DNA of 64,000 nt from Duganella sp. OV510 (GTDB lineage Bacteria; Pseudomonadota; Gammaproteobacteria; Burkholderiales; Burkholderiaceae_D): assembly GCF_900100205.1 (NCBI RefSeq), contig NZ_FNEQ01000005.1, positions 62,001 through 126,000 of the forward strand, given 5' to 3'. The first letter of the stretch is position 1; every line of letters begins with the position of its first letter. Shown piece after piece: positions 42,287 through 50,173 of the stretch. Both the position numbers and the translations under genes were made by a program. Under the pieces are notes generated by a model. The model was not told the origin of the DNA and ran no database searches. It saw only the letters and a list, made by a program, of their open reading frames with translations.

Positions 42287-45232
42287 TTAGAAGTTCATGC
42301 GGACGCCAACACGGTAGGTACGGCCCACCGAGTCATACAGCGCAGGATTCAGGCCCAGGCTCAGATTGGTCTGCGGCACCAGCACCGGCGCGCGGTCGGC
42401 CAGGTTGTCGATCTTGAAGTAGGCCGATACCTGTTTCGACACGTTGTAGCTGCCGCCAAAGTCGAAATACACCGCGCCAGGCATGTGATTGTCGTAGATG
42501 GTCGGATGCGCGGCGGTCGGCAGCGGACAATTGGTCTGGCACTCGATGTACTCGTTGTTGAATACACCGGCGCCGATCCAGCGCTCGCTCAGGTTCAGGC
42601 TCAGCTTGCCGCCCATCAGGCCATCCCACGATTGCGATACCAGCGCCTTCCACTTCGGCGTCGCACCCGTCATGGCGCCGGCGCCTTCAATCGGCGTCGT
42701 GCCAGGCACGCCCGGATCAGAGATCGAGTGGATCATGCGCGAAGCCAGGCCACGCAGCGTGATGCTGCCCGGCAGGCCGAAGTCGCTCATGTTCTTGCGG
42801 TAGGCCATCTCGAAGTCAATGCCGCGCGTATGCAGGGAAGCAAAGTTGAAGCTCTGCGCCAGCACATAGTTGGTGCCGGTAGGCCCGTTGATCGACACCG
42901 CCGAGCAGACCTGCTGATTGCCGCCGTAGCACAGGTCGACTTCCTGCTGCGGATTCAGCGAGCTGATGACGTTCTGCACCTTGATGTCATAGTAGTCGAC
43001 CGAGAAGTTGAAGTTGCGCGCCCAGCTTGGCTGGCTCAGCACGATGCCGAACGAGTTGTTGCGCGCCTCTTCCGGTTTCAGCGCAGGATTGCCGACGTTG
43101 CGCTGCTGGATCTGGATTGACTGGCCCTGGTTGTTGTTGACCGCCTGGTTGGTCACGGTCATGGCCGCATACAGCTCGGACAGATTCGGCGCACGCACGT
43201 CGGACGACGCCACAGCGCGCAGGCGCAGGCCGTCGATCGGGGTTTGCCAAGTGGCGCCCAGCTTCCAGGCACGGGCCTTGCCGGCCGTGCTGTACTTCTC
43301 TTCGCGGTCGGCGATGTTCAGGTTGGCTTCACCCCAGGTGGCCGACTTCAGGAACGGGATGTTCAATTCCACATAGGCTTCCTTGACGTTGAACGCGCCC
43401 TCGCCGTTGTGATAGTTGCCCGCGAACCAGTTGTCACCGGTGACCGACAGGGTTGGATCAGCAGGATAGGTGGCGCTGTATGGCGACTCGGCCGCCAGGC
43501 CGGCGCCATACGGATCGCCGTACACTTTGTAGTCTTCGCGACGCCATTCGGCACCAAACGCGATCGAAATCGGACCAGCCCAGCCTTGCATCAATTCACC
43601 ATTGATGTTAGCGCTAACAACATTTTGCGTCGAGTCAGTGTGCTGACGCGGCCCGCTGGACGGCGCGATGTAGTTCCATCCCGCCAAATTGATTGGGACC
43701 TGGCCGAAGATATTGATCGGCTGGCAGCCAGCGGCGCGGGCGGCGGCGCTGCGGCAGACGATCTGCCCGGTGGCCGGGTCCTTGATGGCGTCGATCGCAA
43801 AGTTATAGCGCGGGTTGAGCGTAATGTCCTTGACATCGATGATGGTCTTGTTCTCGCCGTGTTCAGCGTAAGCGTCGTACGACCATTCCTTGCCGAACAT
43901 GCCGAACTTGCCGTTGGCGCCGATCACGAAACGGCGCTGCGTACGCGTCGGATGTACATTGATATTGGCCGGGAACTCGGCATTGGCAGTACCTACCGAC
44001 ATCACGCCGCTTGGATAGCCGGAAGCGCAACCAGCGGCAACCGAGGCTGGCAGGTAGGCATTGTCGCATTTGATCGACAGATTGCCCTGCTTGGCCGCAC
44101 CAGGATTCGGCGAGAACACGGAGCTGACCTGCGCCCAGTTGCCAGTGACGTAGATTTCGTTGTCGGCATCCAGATCCCACGACACACGGCTGTAAGCCAC
44201 CTGGCGCTTGAAGTTCATGGCCAGATTGGTGCCGGCGCCCACGCTGCCTTCACGGTCCCCGCCGATACAGAAGTTGCCGACGCAATCCGTACCGTACTGG
44301 AATGGGTATGGCGTGCCATTCGGACCGAAAGCGGTGCCACGCAGCGGGCCGTTGGTAATCAGGCCGTATTTGGCATACTGGATATGCTGGGCGTTGGTGA
44401 TGCTCTTGTAGCGCGGCGCGCCGGCTGCCTGCATCTCCTTGGTCGATTCCTGCAATGCGGGATTGGTGTACCAGGTACGGCCGCCAGCGCCAACCTGGCC
44501 GAAGCCTGGCGAGTCGATGCCGTTCTGCTTGGTGAATTCGCCGCTCAGCGTAACGTGCAGGCGATCATCGACGAAGCCCTTGCCCCATGCAGCCTGCAAG
44601 GTGCCGCTCTTGTCGTCGTGGTACTTGGTCATGCCGCCCGAAATATTGGACTTGAAACCGGTGAATTTTTTATCGGTGATGAAGTTGACCACACCGCCGA
44701 TGGCATCCGAGCCGTAGGACGCCGAGGCGCCGCCGGTCACCACGTCGACGCGCTTGACCAACAGCTGCGGGAACTGGCTGACGTCGGTGACGCCGGTCAC
44801 GTTGGCGCCCACCACGCGCTGGCCGTCCAGCAGCGTCAGCGTACGCAGCGTGCCGAGGCCGCGCAGCGACAGCGAGGACAAGCCCTGGATGCCGCTGGAC
44901 GTGCTGAAGGTATTGGTGGTGCGGCCGGTGCTGCCCTGCAGCGCCGGCAATTCGATCAGTGATTCGAAGATATTCGGTTTCGCCGCCTTATCAAGATCGG
45001 CGGACGACAGCGTCGTGGTCGGGGTCGGCTGGCTGAAACCGCGCGCGGCGATGCGCGAGCCGGACACGACGACGGTAGTTTCCGCAGTTGGCTGGGCAAC
45101 CGGTGGCGTGCCATCCGCTGCCGCCGCTACCGGGGCCTGCGCCTGCTCCTGCGCAAAGGCTGGCGCAGCCAGCATGGCGCACGCGCCTGCGACTGCGATG
45201 TACATCAGTTTTTTTTGAAATGGTGTCTGCAT
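42287..45232 (-). CDS. Large TonB-dependent receptor, saccharide-uptake type
   Basis: A 981-residue outer membrane receptor with signal peptide ending MLAAPAFAQ. The plug shows VVVSGSRIAARGF, FSTSSGIQGLSSLSLRGLGT, TLTLLDGQRVV and KRVDVVTGGASASYGSDAIGGVVNFIT, the pattern of the large polysaccharide-associated receptors of Xanthomonas and Caulobacter. The barrel ends GVRMNF with a terminal Phe. GGAGACTCAC precedes the ATG. Its promoter region holds two TGTTAGCGCTAACA-type operators and its own coding sequence holds a perfect third, so it probably imports oligosaccharides under the same LacI-type control as gntK. Confidence 0.94.
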   Translation of the reverse strand: MQTPFQKKLMYIAVAGACAMLAAPAFAQEQAQAPVAAAADGTPPVAQPTAETTVVVSGSRIAARGFSQPTPTTTLSSADLDKAAKPNIFESLIELPALQGSTGRTTNTFSTSSGIQGLSSLSLRGLGTLRTLTLLDGQRVVGANVTGVTDVSQFPQLLVKRVDVVTGGASASYGSDAIGGVVNFITDKKFTGFKSNISGGMTKYHDDKSGTLQAAWGKGFVDDRLHVTLSGEFTKQNGIDSPGFGQVGAGGRTWYTNPALQESTKEMQAAGAPRYKSITNAQHIQYAKYGLITNGPLRGTAFGPNGTPYPFQYGTDCVGNFCIGGDREGSVGAGTNLAMNFKRQVAYSRVSWDLDADNEIYVTGNWAQVSSVFSPNPGAAKQGNLSIKCDNAYLPASVAAGCASGYPSGVMSVGTANAEFPANINVHPTRTQRRFVIGANGKFGMFGKEWSYDAYAEHGENKTIIDVKDITLNPRYNFAIDAIKDPATGQIVCRSAAARAAGCQPINIFGQVPINLAGWNYIAPSSGPRQHTDSTQNVVSANINGELMQGWAGPISIAFGAEWRREDYKVYGDPYGAGLAAESPYSATYPADPTLSVTGDNWFAGNYHNGEGAFNVKEAYVELNIPFLKSATWGEANLNIADREEKYSTAGKARAWKLGATWQTPIDGLRLRAVASSDVRAPNLSELYAAMTVTNQAVNNNQGQSIQIQQRNVGNPALKPEEARNNSFGIVLSQPSWARNFNFSVDYYDIKVQNVISSLNPQQEVDLCYGGNQQVCSAVSINGPTGTNYVLAQSFNFASLHTRGIDFEMAYRKNMSDFGLPGSITLRGLASRMIHSISDPGVPGTTPIEGAGAMTGATPKWKALVSQSWDGLMGGKLSLNLSERWIGAGVFNNEYIECQTNCPLPTAAHPTIYDNHMPGAVYFDFGGSYNVSKQVSAYFKIDNLADRAPVLVPQTNLSLGLNPALYDSVGRTYRVGVRMNF
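43606..43619. promoter_or_regulatory. Perfect 14-bp operator palindrome inside the TonB receptor gene
   Basis: TGTTAGCGCTAACA is fully palindromic and is the best copy of this motif in the window, yet it lies about 1.6 kb inside a coding sequence, where it encodes Val-Ser-Ala-Asn-Ile. It may act as an auxiliary operator for looping, a roadblock to elongating polymerase, or be a chance match. Confidence 0.55.
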
Positions 45233-45339
45233 GTGAGTCTCCGTTTTTGTAATCAGTGGCGCCGCCTGTGTGGTCAGACGATCTGCCTGTGCTGCAAACT
45301 TCTTGTCTCTTTCTTATCTCTGTGACGATCCCCCGTGTG

Positions 45340-45353
45340 AGTTAGCGCTAACA
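45340..45353. promoter_or_regulatory. Operator upstream of the large TonB receptor
   Basis: AGTTAGCGCTAACA matches TGTTAGCGCTAACA at 13 of 14 positions and lies over the likely -10 region of the minus-strand receptor gene, a position suited to repression. Confidence 0.7.
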
Positions 45354-45415
45354 TTAGTTCTCGACAAAAACCTGCAATTTACGCCGGTCTTGCTGTAATA
45401 GTAGCCCGAGTTTCA

Positions 45416-45429
45416 TGTTAGCGCTCTCG
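45416..45429. promoter_or_regulatory. Second operator-like site, one half conserved
   Basis: TGTTAGCGCTCTCG keeps the left half and core of the consensus (11 of 14). Its centre is 76 bp from the neighbouring operator, so it may be a weaker auxiliary site. Confidence 0.45.
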
Positions 45430-45494
45430 CTAAAGCTGAAATCGTGGCTTTAGTACAACGCCTTCCAACAGAACCACCGATCAAATATAGATGT

Positions 45495-45509
45495 AAATGA
45501 TTCTCATTT
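45495..45509. promoter_or_regulatory. Fur box for the hemin-type receptor operon
   Basis: AAATGATTCTCATTT is a perfect 6-bp inverted repeat around TTC and matches the core of the Fur consensus GATAATGATAATCATTATC. It lies just before a TACAAT -10 element, so iron-bound Fur would block the promoter. Confidence 0.8.
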
Positions 45510-45594
45510 ATCATACAATATAGCCCGCCAGCCAGAAATCCTCGCAACAACCATGAAGGAGATATCCAGCCAATAACAATACAAAGAGATTCAT

Positions 45595-47907
45595 ATGACC
45601 GGATACGCTCCACAGCGACCTCTGATGGTTCGCACTACCCTCGCCTGCGCCATCTCCACCATGTTCCTGGCCTCCGCATTTGCCCAGGAAAGCGCCAATT
45701 CCCCACCAGTCACCCAGATACTGCCGCAGGTCGATGTGACCGAGCAGGCCGAACCCGGCACGTCCGCGACGATTAGCGGCAACGAACTGGAACGCGCCAA
45801 CAACATGAAGGACGTGATCCGCAATCAGCCGCTGGTTTCCGCGCCTGGCACCGCCGCCGGCACTACCCGCAACCGCAGCAGCTTCGACCGCTCCGGCACC
45901 ACCGGCTACAACATCCGTGGCATCGAAGGCAATCGCGTCGGCATGGACGTTGACGGCATTGAAATGCCGGACGCCACCACCCGTCCCTACGTCAGCCGGG
46001 TCGGCGCCAATACCTTTGGCGTCGGTCGCGACTTCATCGATCCCGAAATGTTCACCGCTGTGAATATCCTGTCCGGCACCACCTCGGCCAAGCGCTCGGC
46101 AGGCGGCATCGGCGGTGCGGTCAGCTTCAAGACCAAGTCTGCCGACGACTACCTGCGCGGCGACAAGACCTCATACTTCAGCGGCAAGCTCGGCTACGAC
46201 TCGGCCGACCGTTCCTGGAACGAAAGCGTCACGGCGGCGGGTAAAAGCGGCAACCTGGACGGACTGGTCAGCTATTCGCGCCGCGACGGCCACGCCACCC
46301 GCAACAACAGCGACATCGTCGACAGCATGGCCAACGACTGGCATTCCGATGCACTGCTGCTGAAGGGCGGACTGCGCATCGATGCGGCCAACCGGCTGGA
46401 ACTGTCCGCCGATTTGTATCGCCGCAAGAACGCAACCTCTTTCTACGGCTGGGATACCACCAGTACCTTCATCACCGAAAACTCGCAGCAGGATAGCGAT
46501 ACCAGCCGCAACACGCTGCAGCTGATGCATCTGTGGACCCCAAGCAACGCCTGGGTCGACCAGGCCGACACGCGCCTGTATTTCCAGAGCACCGATACCG
46601 AAGACATTACCGACACAACCACGCTGACGACCAACGCCAAGGTACGCAATGTGTCCGAGAACAAGACCCGCACCTGGGGCTTGTCGAGCGTCGCCAACAA
46701 GCGGCTGGACAACCATTATCTGAGCTATGGCCTGAATGCCTCCACGCAGGATGTGGAACGCCCATGGAACGTCAGCGGCTACATGAAGCCACAGCCTGAC
46801 ACCACCACCGTGCGGGCCGGCCTGTTTGTGCAGGATGACATCACCTTTGACGTCGGCGGCCACCGCCTGGTGCTGATCCCCGCGCTGCGCGGCGACTACG
46901 TCAAGATCAAGACGCGCGACCTGGCCAACTTCGCCTCGGGCGTGTTGACGCCAGCCGACGTGGAGAAGCTGTACGGCAGCCCAAGCAACACCCTCTGGAG
47001 CCCCAGCCTCGGCCTGACCTACGACCTGACGCCAACCATGCTGGCCTACGCGCAGTACAAGCGCAGCGGACGCGCGCCAACCGCCGGCGAGATCTTCGGC
47101 TCGTGGAATATGGCCAGCAACTATGTCGCCAGCAACCAGTACGCGCTGGTCGGCAATCAAAATCTGAAAGAGGAAACCAGCGACGCCTTTGAAGTCGGTC
47201 TCAAAGGCAAGCCGACGCCGGGTGTCACCCTGAACACCTCGATGTTCTACACGCAGTACAACGACTTCATCGCCTACACCCGTTACACCCGCGCGATGTT
47301 CCCGAGCATGTTCAGCAATGTACCGGCACACATCGGCACCATTTACCAGGCCGAGAACCGCGACGACGCCAGGATCTACGGCCTCGAACTCAGCGCACGG
47401 CTGGAGCACGGGCAATGGAGCCCTGGCGCCAAAGGCATCTACACCACCTGGGCCATGGGCCTGAGCCACGGTAGCTCCAAATCCCACTACGCCGGCGACA
47501 AGGATGTGCCGCTCGAATCGGTACAGCCACGCAAGGCCATCATCGGCGCCGGCTACGATGCGCCGCTGAAAGCATGGGGACTGAACCTGACCGGCACCTT
47601 GGTCGCCCGCAAGCAGGCGGTGGCCACCAATCGCGATGCCTACAACAACGCCGGCGCGGATCTGACCGATTCCGCCACGTCGCTGTTCCGCGTGCCGGGC
47701 TACGCCCTGTTCGACCTGACCAGCTACTGGCAGATCAACAAGAACCTGCGCCTGGATGTCGGCATCTACAACCTCGGCGACAAACGTTACTGGGACTATT
47801 CCAGCTCACGCAATCTGCAACCTTCAATCGCACGTGACCGCCGCGACATCGAACTGCTGACCGAACCTGGCCGCACGGCAGCAGTGTCGTTGAACATGGC
47901 GTTCTAA
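45595..47907 (+). CDS. TonB-dependent receptor, hemin/hemoglobin/transferrin type
   Basis: A 770-residue receptor with signal peptide ending MFLASAFAQ. The plug contains NMKDVIRNQPLVSAPG, GYNIRGIEGNRVGMDVDGIEMPDA and KRSAGGIGGAVSFKTKSADDYL, which match the hemoglobin/lactoferrin receptor group. The conserved barrel segment QYKRSGRAPTAGEIF is also of this type, and the C-terminus is SLNMAF. A Fur box upstream fits iron acquisition. A miniprotein and a DUF4198 gene follow closely and are probably in the same operon. Confidence 0.92.
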   Translation: MTGYAPQRPLMVRTTLACAISTMFLASAFAQESANSPPVTQILPQVDVTEQAEPGTSATISGNELERANNMKDVIRNQPLVSAPGTAAGTTRNRSSFDRSGTTGYNIRGIEGNRVGMDVDGIEMPDATTRPYVSRVGANTFGVGRDFIDPEMFTAVNILSGTTSAKRSAGGIGGAVSFKTKSADDYLRGDKTSYFSGKLGYDSADRSWNESVTAAGKSGNLDGLVSYSRRDGHATRNNSDIVDSMANDWHSDALLLKGGLRIDAANRLELSADLYRRKNATSFYGWDTTSTFITENSQQDSDTSRNTLQLMHLWTPSNAWVDQADTRLYFQSTDTEDITDTTTLTTNAKVRNVSENKTRTWGLSSVANKRLDNHYLSYGLNASTQDVERPWNVSGYMKPQPDTTTVRAGLFVQDDITFDVGGHRLVLIPALRGDYVKIKTRDLANFASGVLTPADVEKLYGSPSNTLWSPSLGLTYDLTPTMLAYAQYKRSGRAPTAGEIFGSWNMASNYVASNQYALVGNQNLKEETSDAFEVGLKGKPTPGVTLNTSMFYTQYNDFIAYTRYTRAMFPSMFSNVPAHIGTIYQAENRDDARIYGLELSARLEHGQWSPGAKGIYTTWAMGLSHGSSKSHYAGDKDVPLESVQPRKAIIGAGYDAPLKAWGLNLTGTLVARKQAVATNRDAYNNAGADLTDSATSLFRVPGYALFDLTSYWQINKNLRLDVGIYNLGDKRYWDYSSSRNLQPSIARDRRDIELLTEPGRTAAVSLNMAF

Positions 47908-47936
47908 GACTTTTCACTCACCATAAAAGGAAATGC

Positions 47937-48035
47937 ATGAAAAAACTGCAAAGCAAGCTTGCCAGCCATGGCCGGTCGGCTTCGGACACCAACGGCGACG
48001 GCAAGATCGATAAAACGGATGGAGAAAAATCATGA
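47937..48035 (+). CDS. 32-residue EF-hand miniprotein
   Basis: A very short gene read directly from the sequence. AAAAGG at 47925-47930 sits 6 nt before the ATG. The product begins MKKLQSKLASHGRSAS and then has DTNGDGKIDKTD, a textbook 12-residue EF-hand loop with ligands at positions 1, 3, 5, 7, 9 and 12. It ends GEKS and its stop overlaps the DUF4198 start (ATGA). There is no signal peptide. It may be a calcium or metal sensor, a leader peptide coupling translation of the next gene, or the remnant of a longer EF-hand protein. Confidence 0.6.
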   Translation: MKKLQSKLASHGRSASDTNGDGKIDKTDGEKS

Positions 48036-48835
48036 AGCGACCATTTTTGCTGCGCAGCCTGTTCACCGCATCGTGCCTCGTCACGCTGACGGCGCATGCG
48101 CATACGCCCTTCCTGCTGCCGAACAGCTTCGATATTCAGCCGAAGGAGATGATCGGCGTCGATGCCGGCTTCACCGAGAAATTCTTCATGTCGGACGTGG
48201 CGTTTGGCGATACGGCTTTTTCGATCATCACGCCGGAAGGCCAGCGCATTCCGTTCGGCGACATCCACCAGTTCAAGCAACGCACGGTGGCCGAACAAAA
48301 ACTTCCGGACGAGAAAGGTACGTACCGTCTCAGCACCGGCCCGCGCCTGGGCGCAGTGTTTCGCACCTGGGAACGCAACGGCAAGGTTGAGTCCGCACGC
48401 GATCCGGCGCAAGTCATGCCGGCCGATGCCAAGCTGCTGAGCCACTACCAGTCACTATCGGTATCCGAGGCGTATGTCACTGCCGGCAAGCCATCGGCCA
48501 AAGCGCTGGCGGCTGCTGGCAAGGGCCTGGAGATCGTCGCCATCACCCATCCGAGCGATCTGTTCGTCAACGAAAAGTTCGACTTCATCGTGCAGTACAA
48601 CGGCAAGCCGCTGCCGAACCAGAAGGTCAGCGTCTACCGCTCGCCGATGGATCTGGCCAGCCAGAGCACGGTGCAAAACGTGTCGACTGACGCCGACGGA
48701 AAAGTCGCCTTGCCGCTGACGAAATCCGGCATTTACCTCGCACTGATACGTTACCAGTCGCCAGCACCGGCCGGCGCGGCCGCGCCGATGTACGGCAACA
48801 ATTACACGTTGACGTTCCGCGTGCTGGATCAATGA
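48032..48835 (+). CDS. DUF4198-family periplasmic protein
   Basis: A 267-residue exported protein with signal peptide ending TLTAHA. The mature start HTPFLLPNSFDIQPKEMIGVDAGFTEKFF, the central ITHPSDLFVNEKFDFIVQYNGKPLPNQKVSVYR and the end YTLTFRVLDQ match DUF4198 (carboxypeptidase-regulatory-like beta-sandwich). Members lie next to metal-uptake TonB receptors, and a role as a periplasmic metal-binding partner is suspected but unproven. GGAG precedes the ATG. It is coupled to the EF-hand miniprotein and follows the Fur-controlled receptor. Confidence 0.82.
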   Translation: MKRPFLLRSLFTASCLVTLTAHAHTPFLLPNSFDIQPKEMIGVDAGFTEKFFMSDVAFGDTAFSIITPEGQRIPFGDIHQFKQRTVAEQKLPDEKGTYRLSTGPRLGAVFRTWERNGKVESARDPAQVMPADAKLLSHYQSLSVSEAYVTAGKPSAKALAAAGKGLEIVAITHPSDLFVNEKFDFIVQYNGKPLPNQKVSVYRSPMDLASQSTVQNVSTDADGKVALPLTKSGIYLALIRYQSPAPAGAAAPMYGNNYTLTFRVLDQ

Positions 48836-48930
48836 TCTGCTGAAGACGGACCGGCACAGGAATAGACGATCTGCGGGAAGTACATGGCGCGCCACGCCGG
48901 CGTGGATCGCCCTCTGAACCACCTCAGCTA

Positions 48931-49638
48931 TCACAAGTCTTCGTGATGTCCCGAAGCGCCCTGCTTCCAGTAAGCGGAGATGCGGGCGGCGTCACGCGGA
49001 TGCCCCTTGTCGGTGAAGACGGTGTCGCGCACTTGTGCGGCAACCGTGGCTTCGCCGGCGAACCAAAAGAAGCCCTCACCTTCCGGCAATTGCAGCGCGC
49101 CGATGGCGGCCAGCAATTCCTTGCTTTCGGCGTAGCGTTGCAGCGACACCTGCGCTTCGCTGTGGAACGGCAGCGCCGCCGCCTCTTCGCCGGACACCAG
49201 CACCTGCACTTGCGCCTCTTTCGGCAACTCTTCCAGGCGGCGGCGGATGGCCGGCAGCGCGGTAGCGTCGCCCGCCAGCACGTGCCAGGTATAGTCCATC
49301 GGGATAATCATCGAGCCGCGCGGGCCGCCGATCTCGGCGCTCTGGCCCGGCGCCGCCTGGCGTGCCCAGTCCGAGGCCTCGCCGGTGGCGTGCAGCGCAA
49401 ATTCGATAGTCAGTTCGCCGGCCACGTTGTCGTAGCTGCGCGGCGTGAAATCGCGCCGTACTTCTTCGCTGATGAAGAATTTCACATGGTCGTCATAGGA
49501 AGCCGAGACGAAATCGTGTAAGGTTTCGCCTTTGAATGTTACGCTGACGTAGTTTGGTGCCAATTGATCAACCTTGACAACCTGCAGCGCGCGCCGCTTG
49601 AGTTCGTGCCGCACACGTTGAATTCGTCCACTCATCAT
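48931..49638 (-). CDS. Siderophore-interacting protein, FAD-dependent ferric reductase
   Basis: A 235-residue cytoplasmic flavoprotein of the ViuB/SIP family that reduces ferric siderophores or heme-type chelates to free iron. The FAD motif is FTPRSYDNV, followed by HATGEASDWARQAAPGQSAEIGGPRGS; the NAD(P)H part has WHVLAGDATALPAIRRRLEEL and FFWFAGEATVAAQVR. Two ATG codons stand in tandem (49638, 49635). It diverges from a MarR gene with only 32 bp between them, so that regulator probably controls it. It complements the iron receptor 1 kb away. Confidence 0.92.
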   Translation of the reverse strand: MMSGRIQRVRHELKRRALQVVKVDQLAPNYVSVTFKGETLHDFVSASYDDHVKFFISEEVRRDFTPRSYDNVAGELTIEFALHATGEASDWARQAAPGQSAEIGGPRGSMIIPMDYTWHVLAGDATALPAIRRRLEELPKEAQVQVLVSGEEAAALPFHSEAQVSLQRYAESKELLAAIGALQLPEGEGFFWFAGEATVAAQVRDTVFTDKGHPRDAARISAYWKQGASGHHEDL

Positions 49639-49656
49639 CTGCTCCAGAATTAGTTG

Positions 49657-49672
49657 ATAATGTCCACATTAT
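49657..49672. promoter_or_regulatory. Palindrome at the MarR start codon, likely autoregulatory operator
   Basis: ATAATG (49657-49662) and CATTAT (49667-49672) are perfect arms around TCCA, within the wider imperfect repeat GTTGATAATG...CATTATGAGCAAC. MarR proteins bind such short-spaced palindromes in divergent promoters, here between the SIP and MarR genes. Confidence 0.6.
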
Positions 49673-50129
49673 GAGCAACAAAGTTAATAAAGTCAACCAA
49701 TCAGAACAGGTGTTCGACGCCATCCATTCGGTCATGCATTTGTACCGGGCGCGCCAGTTGCGCGGCCTGCGCGATACGCCGCATGAGCTGACGCATATGG
49801 AGTACAAGGCGCTGGGTTTCTTCGCCCGCCATCCGGGTGCCACGCAGGGCGACCTGGTGGCGCACTCGGGGCGCGACAAGGCGCAACTGGCGCGCCTGCT
49901 GAAAGGGCTGCGCGACAAGCAGTTGCTCGATGCCGCCGCCGATCAGGCGGACCGCCGCATCACGCGCCTGACCTTGAGCGCCGAGGGTGCCAGGGTATTC
50001 GGCAGTCTGAATGCGCTGGGCACGCAGGTGTCCGGCCTGGCAGTGGCCGGCATGAGCGCGCAGCAACTGGAGCAGTTGCAGGCGCTGCTGCAGCAGATCC
50101 GCGATAATCTTGAGGCGGACGAGATGTAG
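49671..50129 (+). CDS. MarR-family transcriptional regulator
   Basis: A 152-residue winged-helix regulator. HMEYKALGFFARHPGATQGDLVAHSGRDKAQLARLLKGL (read as two blocks) is the DNA-binding helix pair and DKQLLDAAADQADRRITRLTLSAEG the wing. No Shine-Dalgarno sequence precedes the ATG at 49671, so the mRNA may be leaderless or start further in. It diverges from the siderophore-interacting protein gene and probably represses it, sensing an unknown ligand. Confidence 0.9.
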   Translation: MSNKVNKVNQSEQVFDAIHSVMHLYRARQLRGLRDTPHELTHMEYKALGFFARHPGATQGDLVAHSGRDKAQLARLLKGLRDKQLLDAAADQADRRITRLTLSAEGARVFGSLNALGTQVSGLAVAGMSAQQLEQLQALLQQIRDNLEADEM

Positions 50130-50173
50130 CTGCTCGCGCGCGCCATGACCTGCCGCTTGCGCGGGAGCGACGG

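Larger units (their letters stand above)
45233..45594. other. Regulatory intergenic region between two divergent TonB receptors
   Basis: This 362-bp stretch holds no gene. It contains the leader of the 42-45 kb receptor (minus strand), two saccharide-type operators (45340 and 45416) with a possible promoter TTGTCG-N17-TAACTC overlapping the first, then a Fur box (45495) and a TACAAT -10 (45514-45519) for the plus-strand receptor. It is AT-rich relative to its flanks. Confidence 0.7.
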
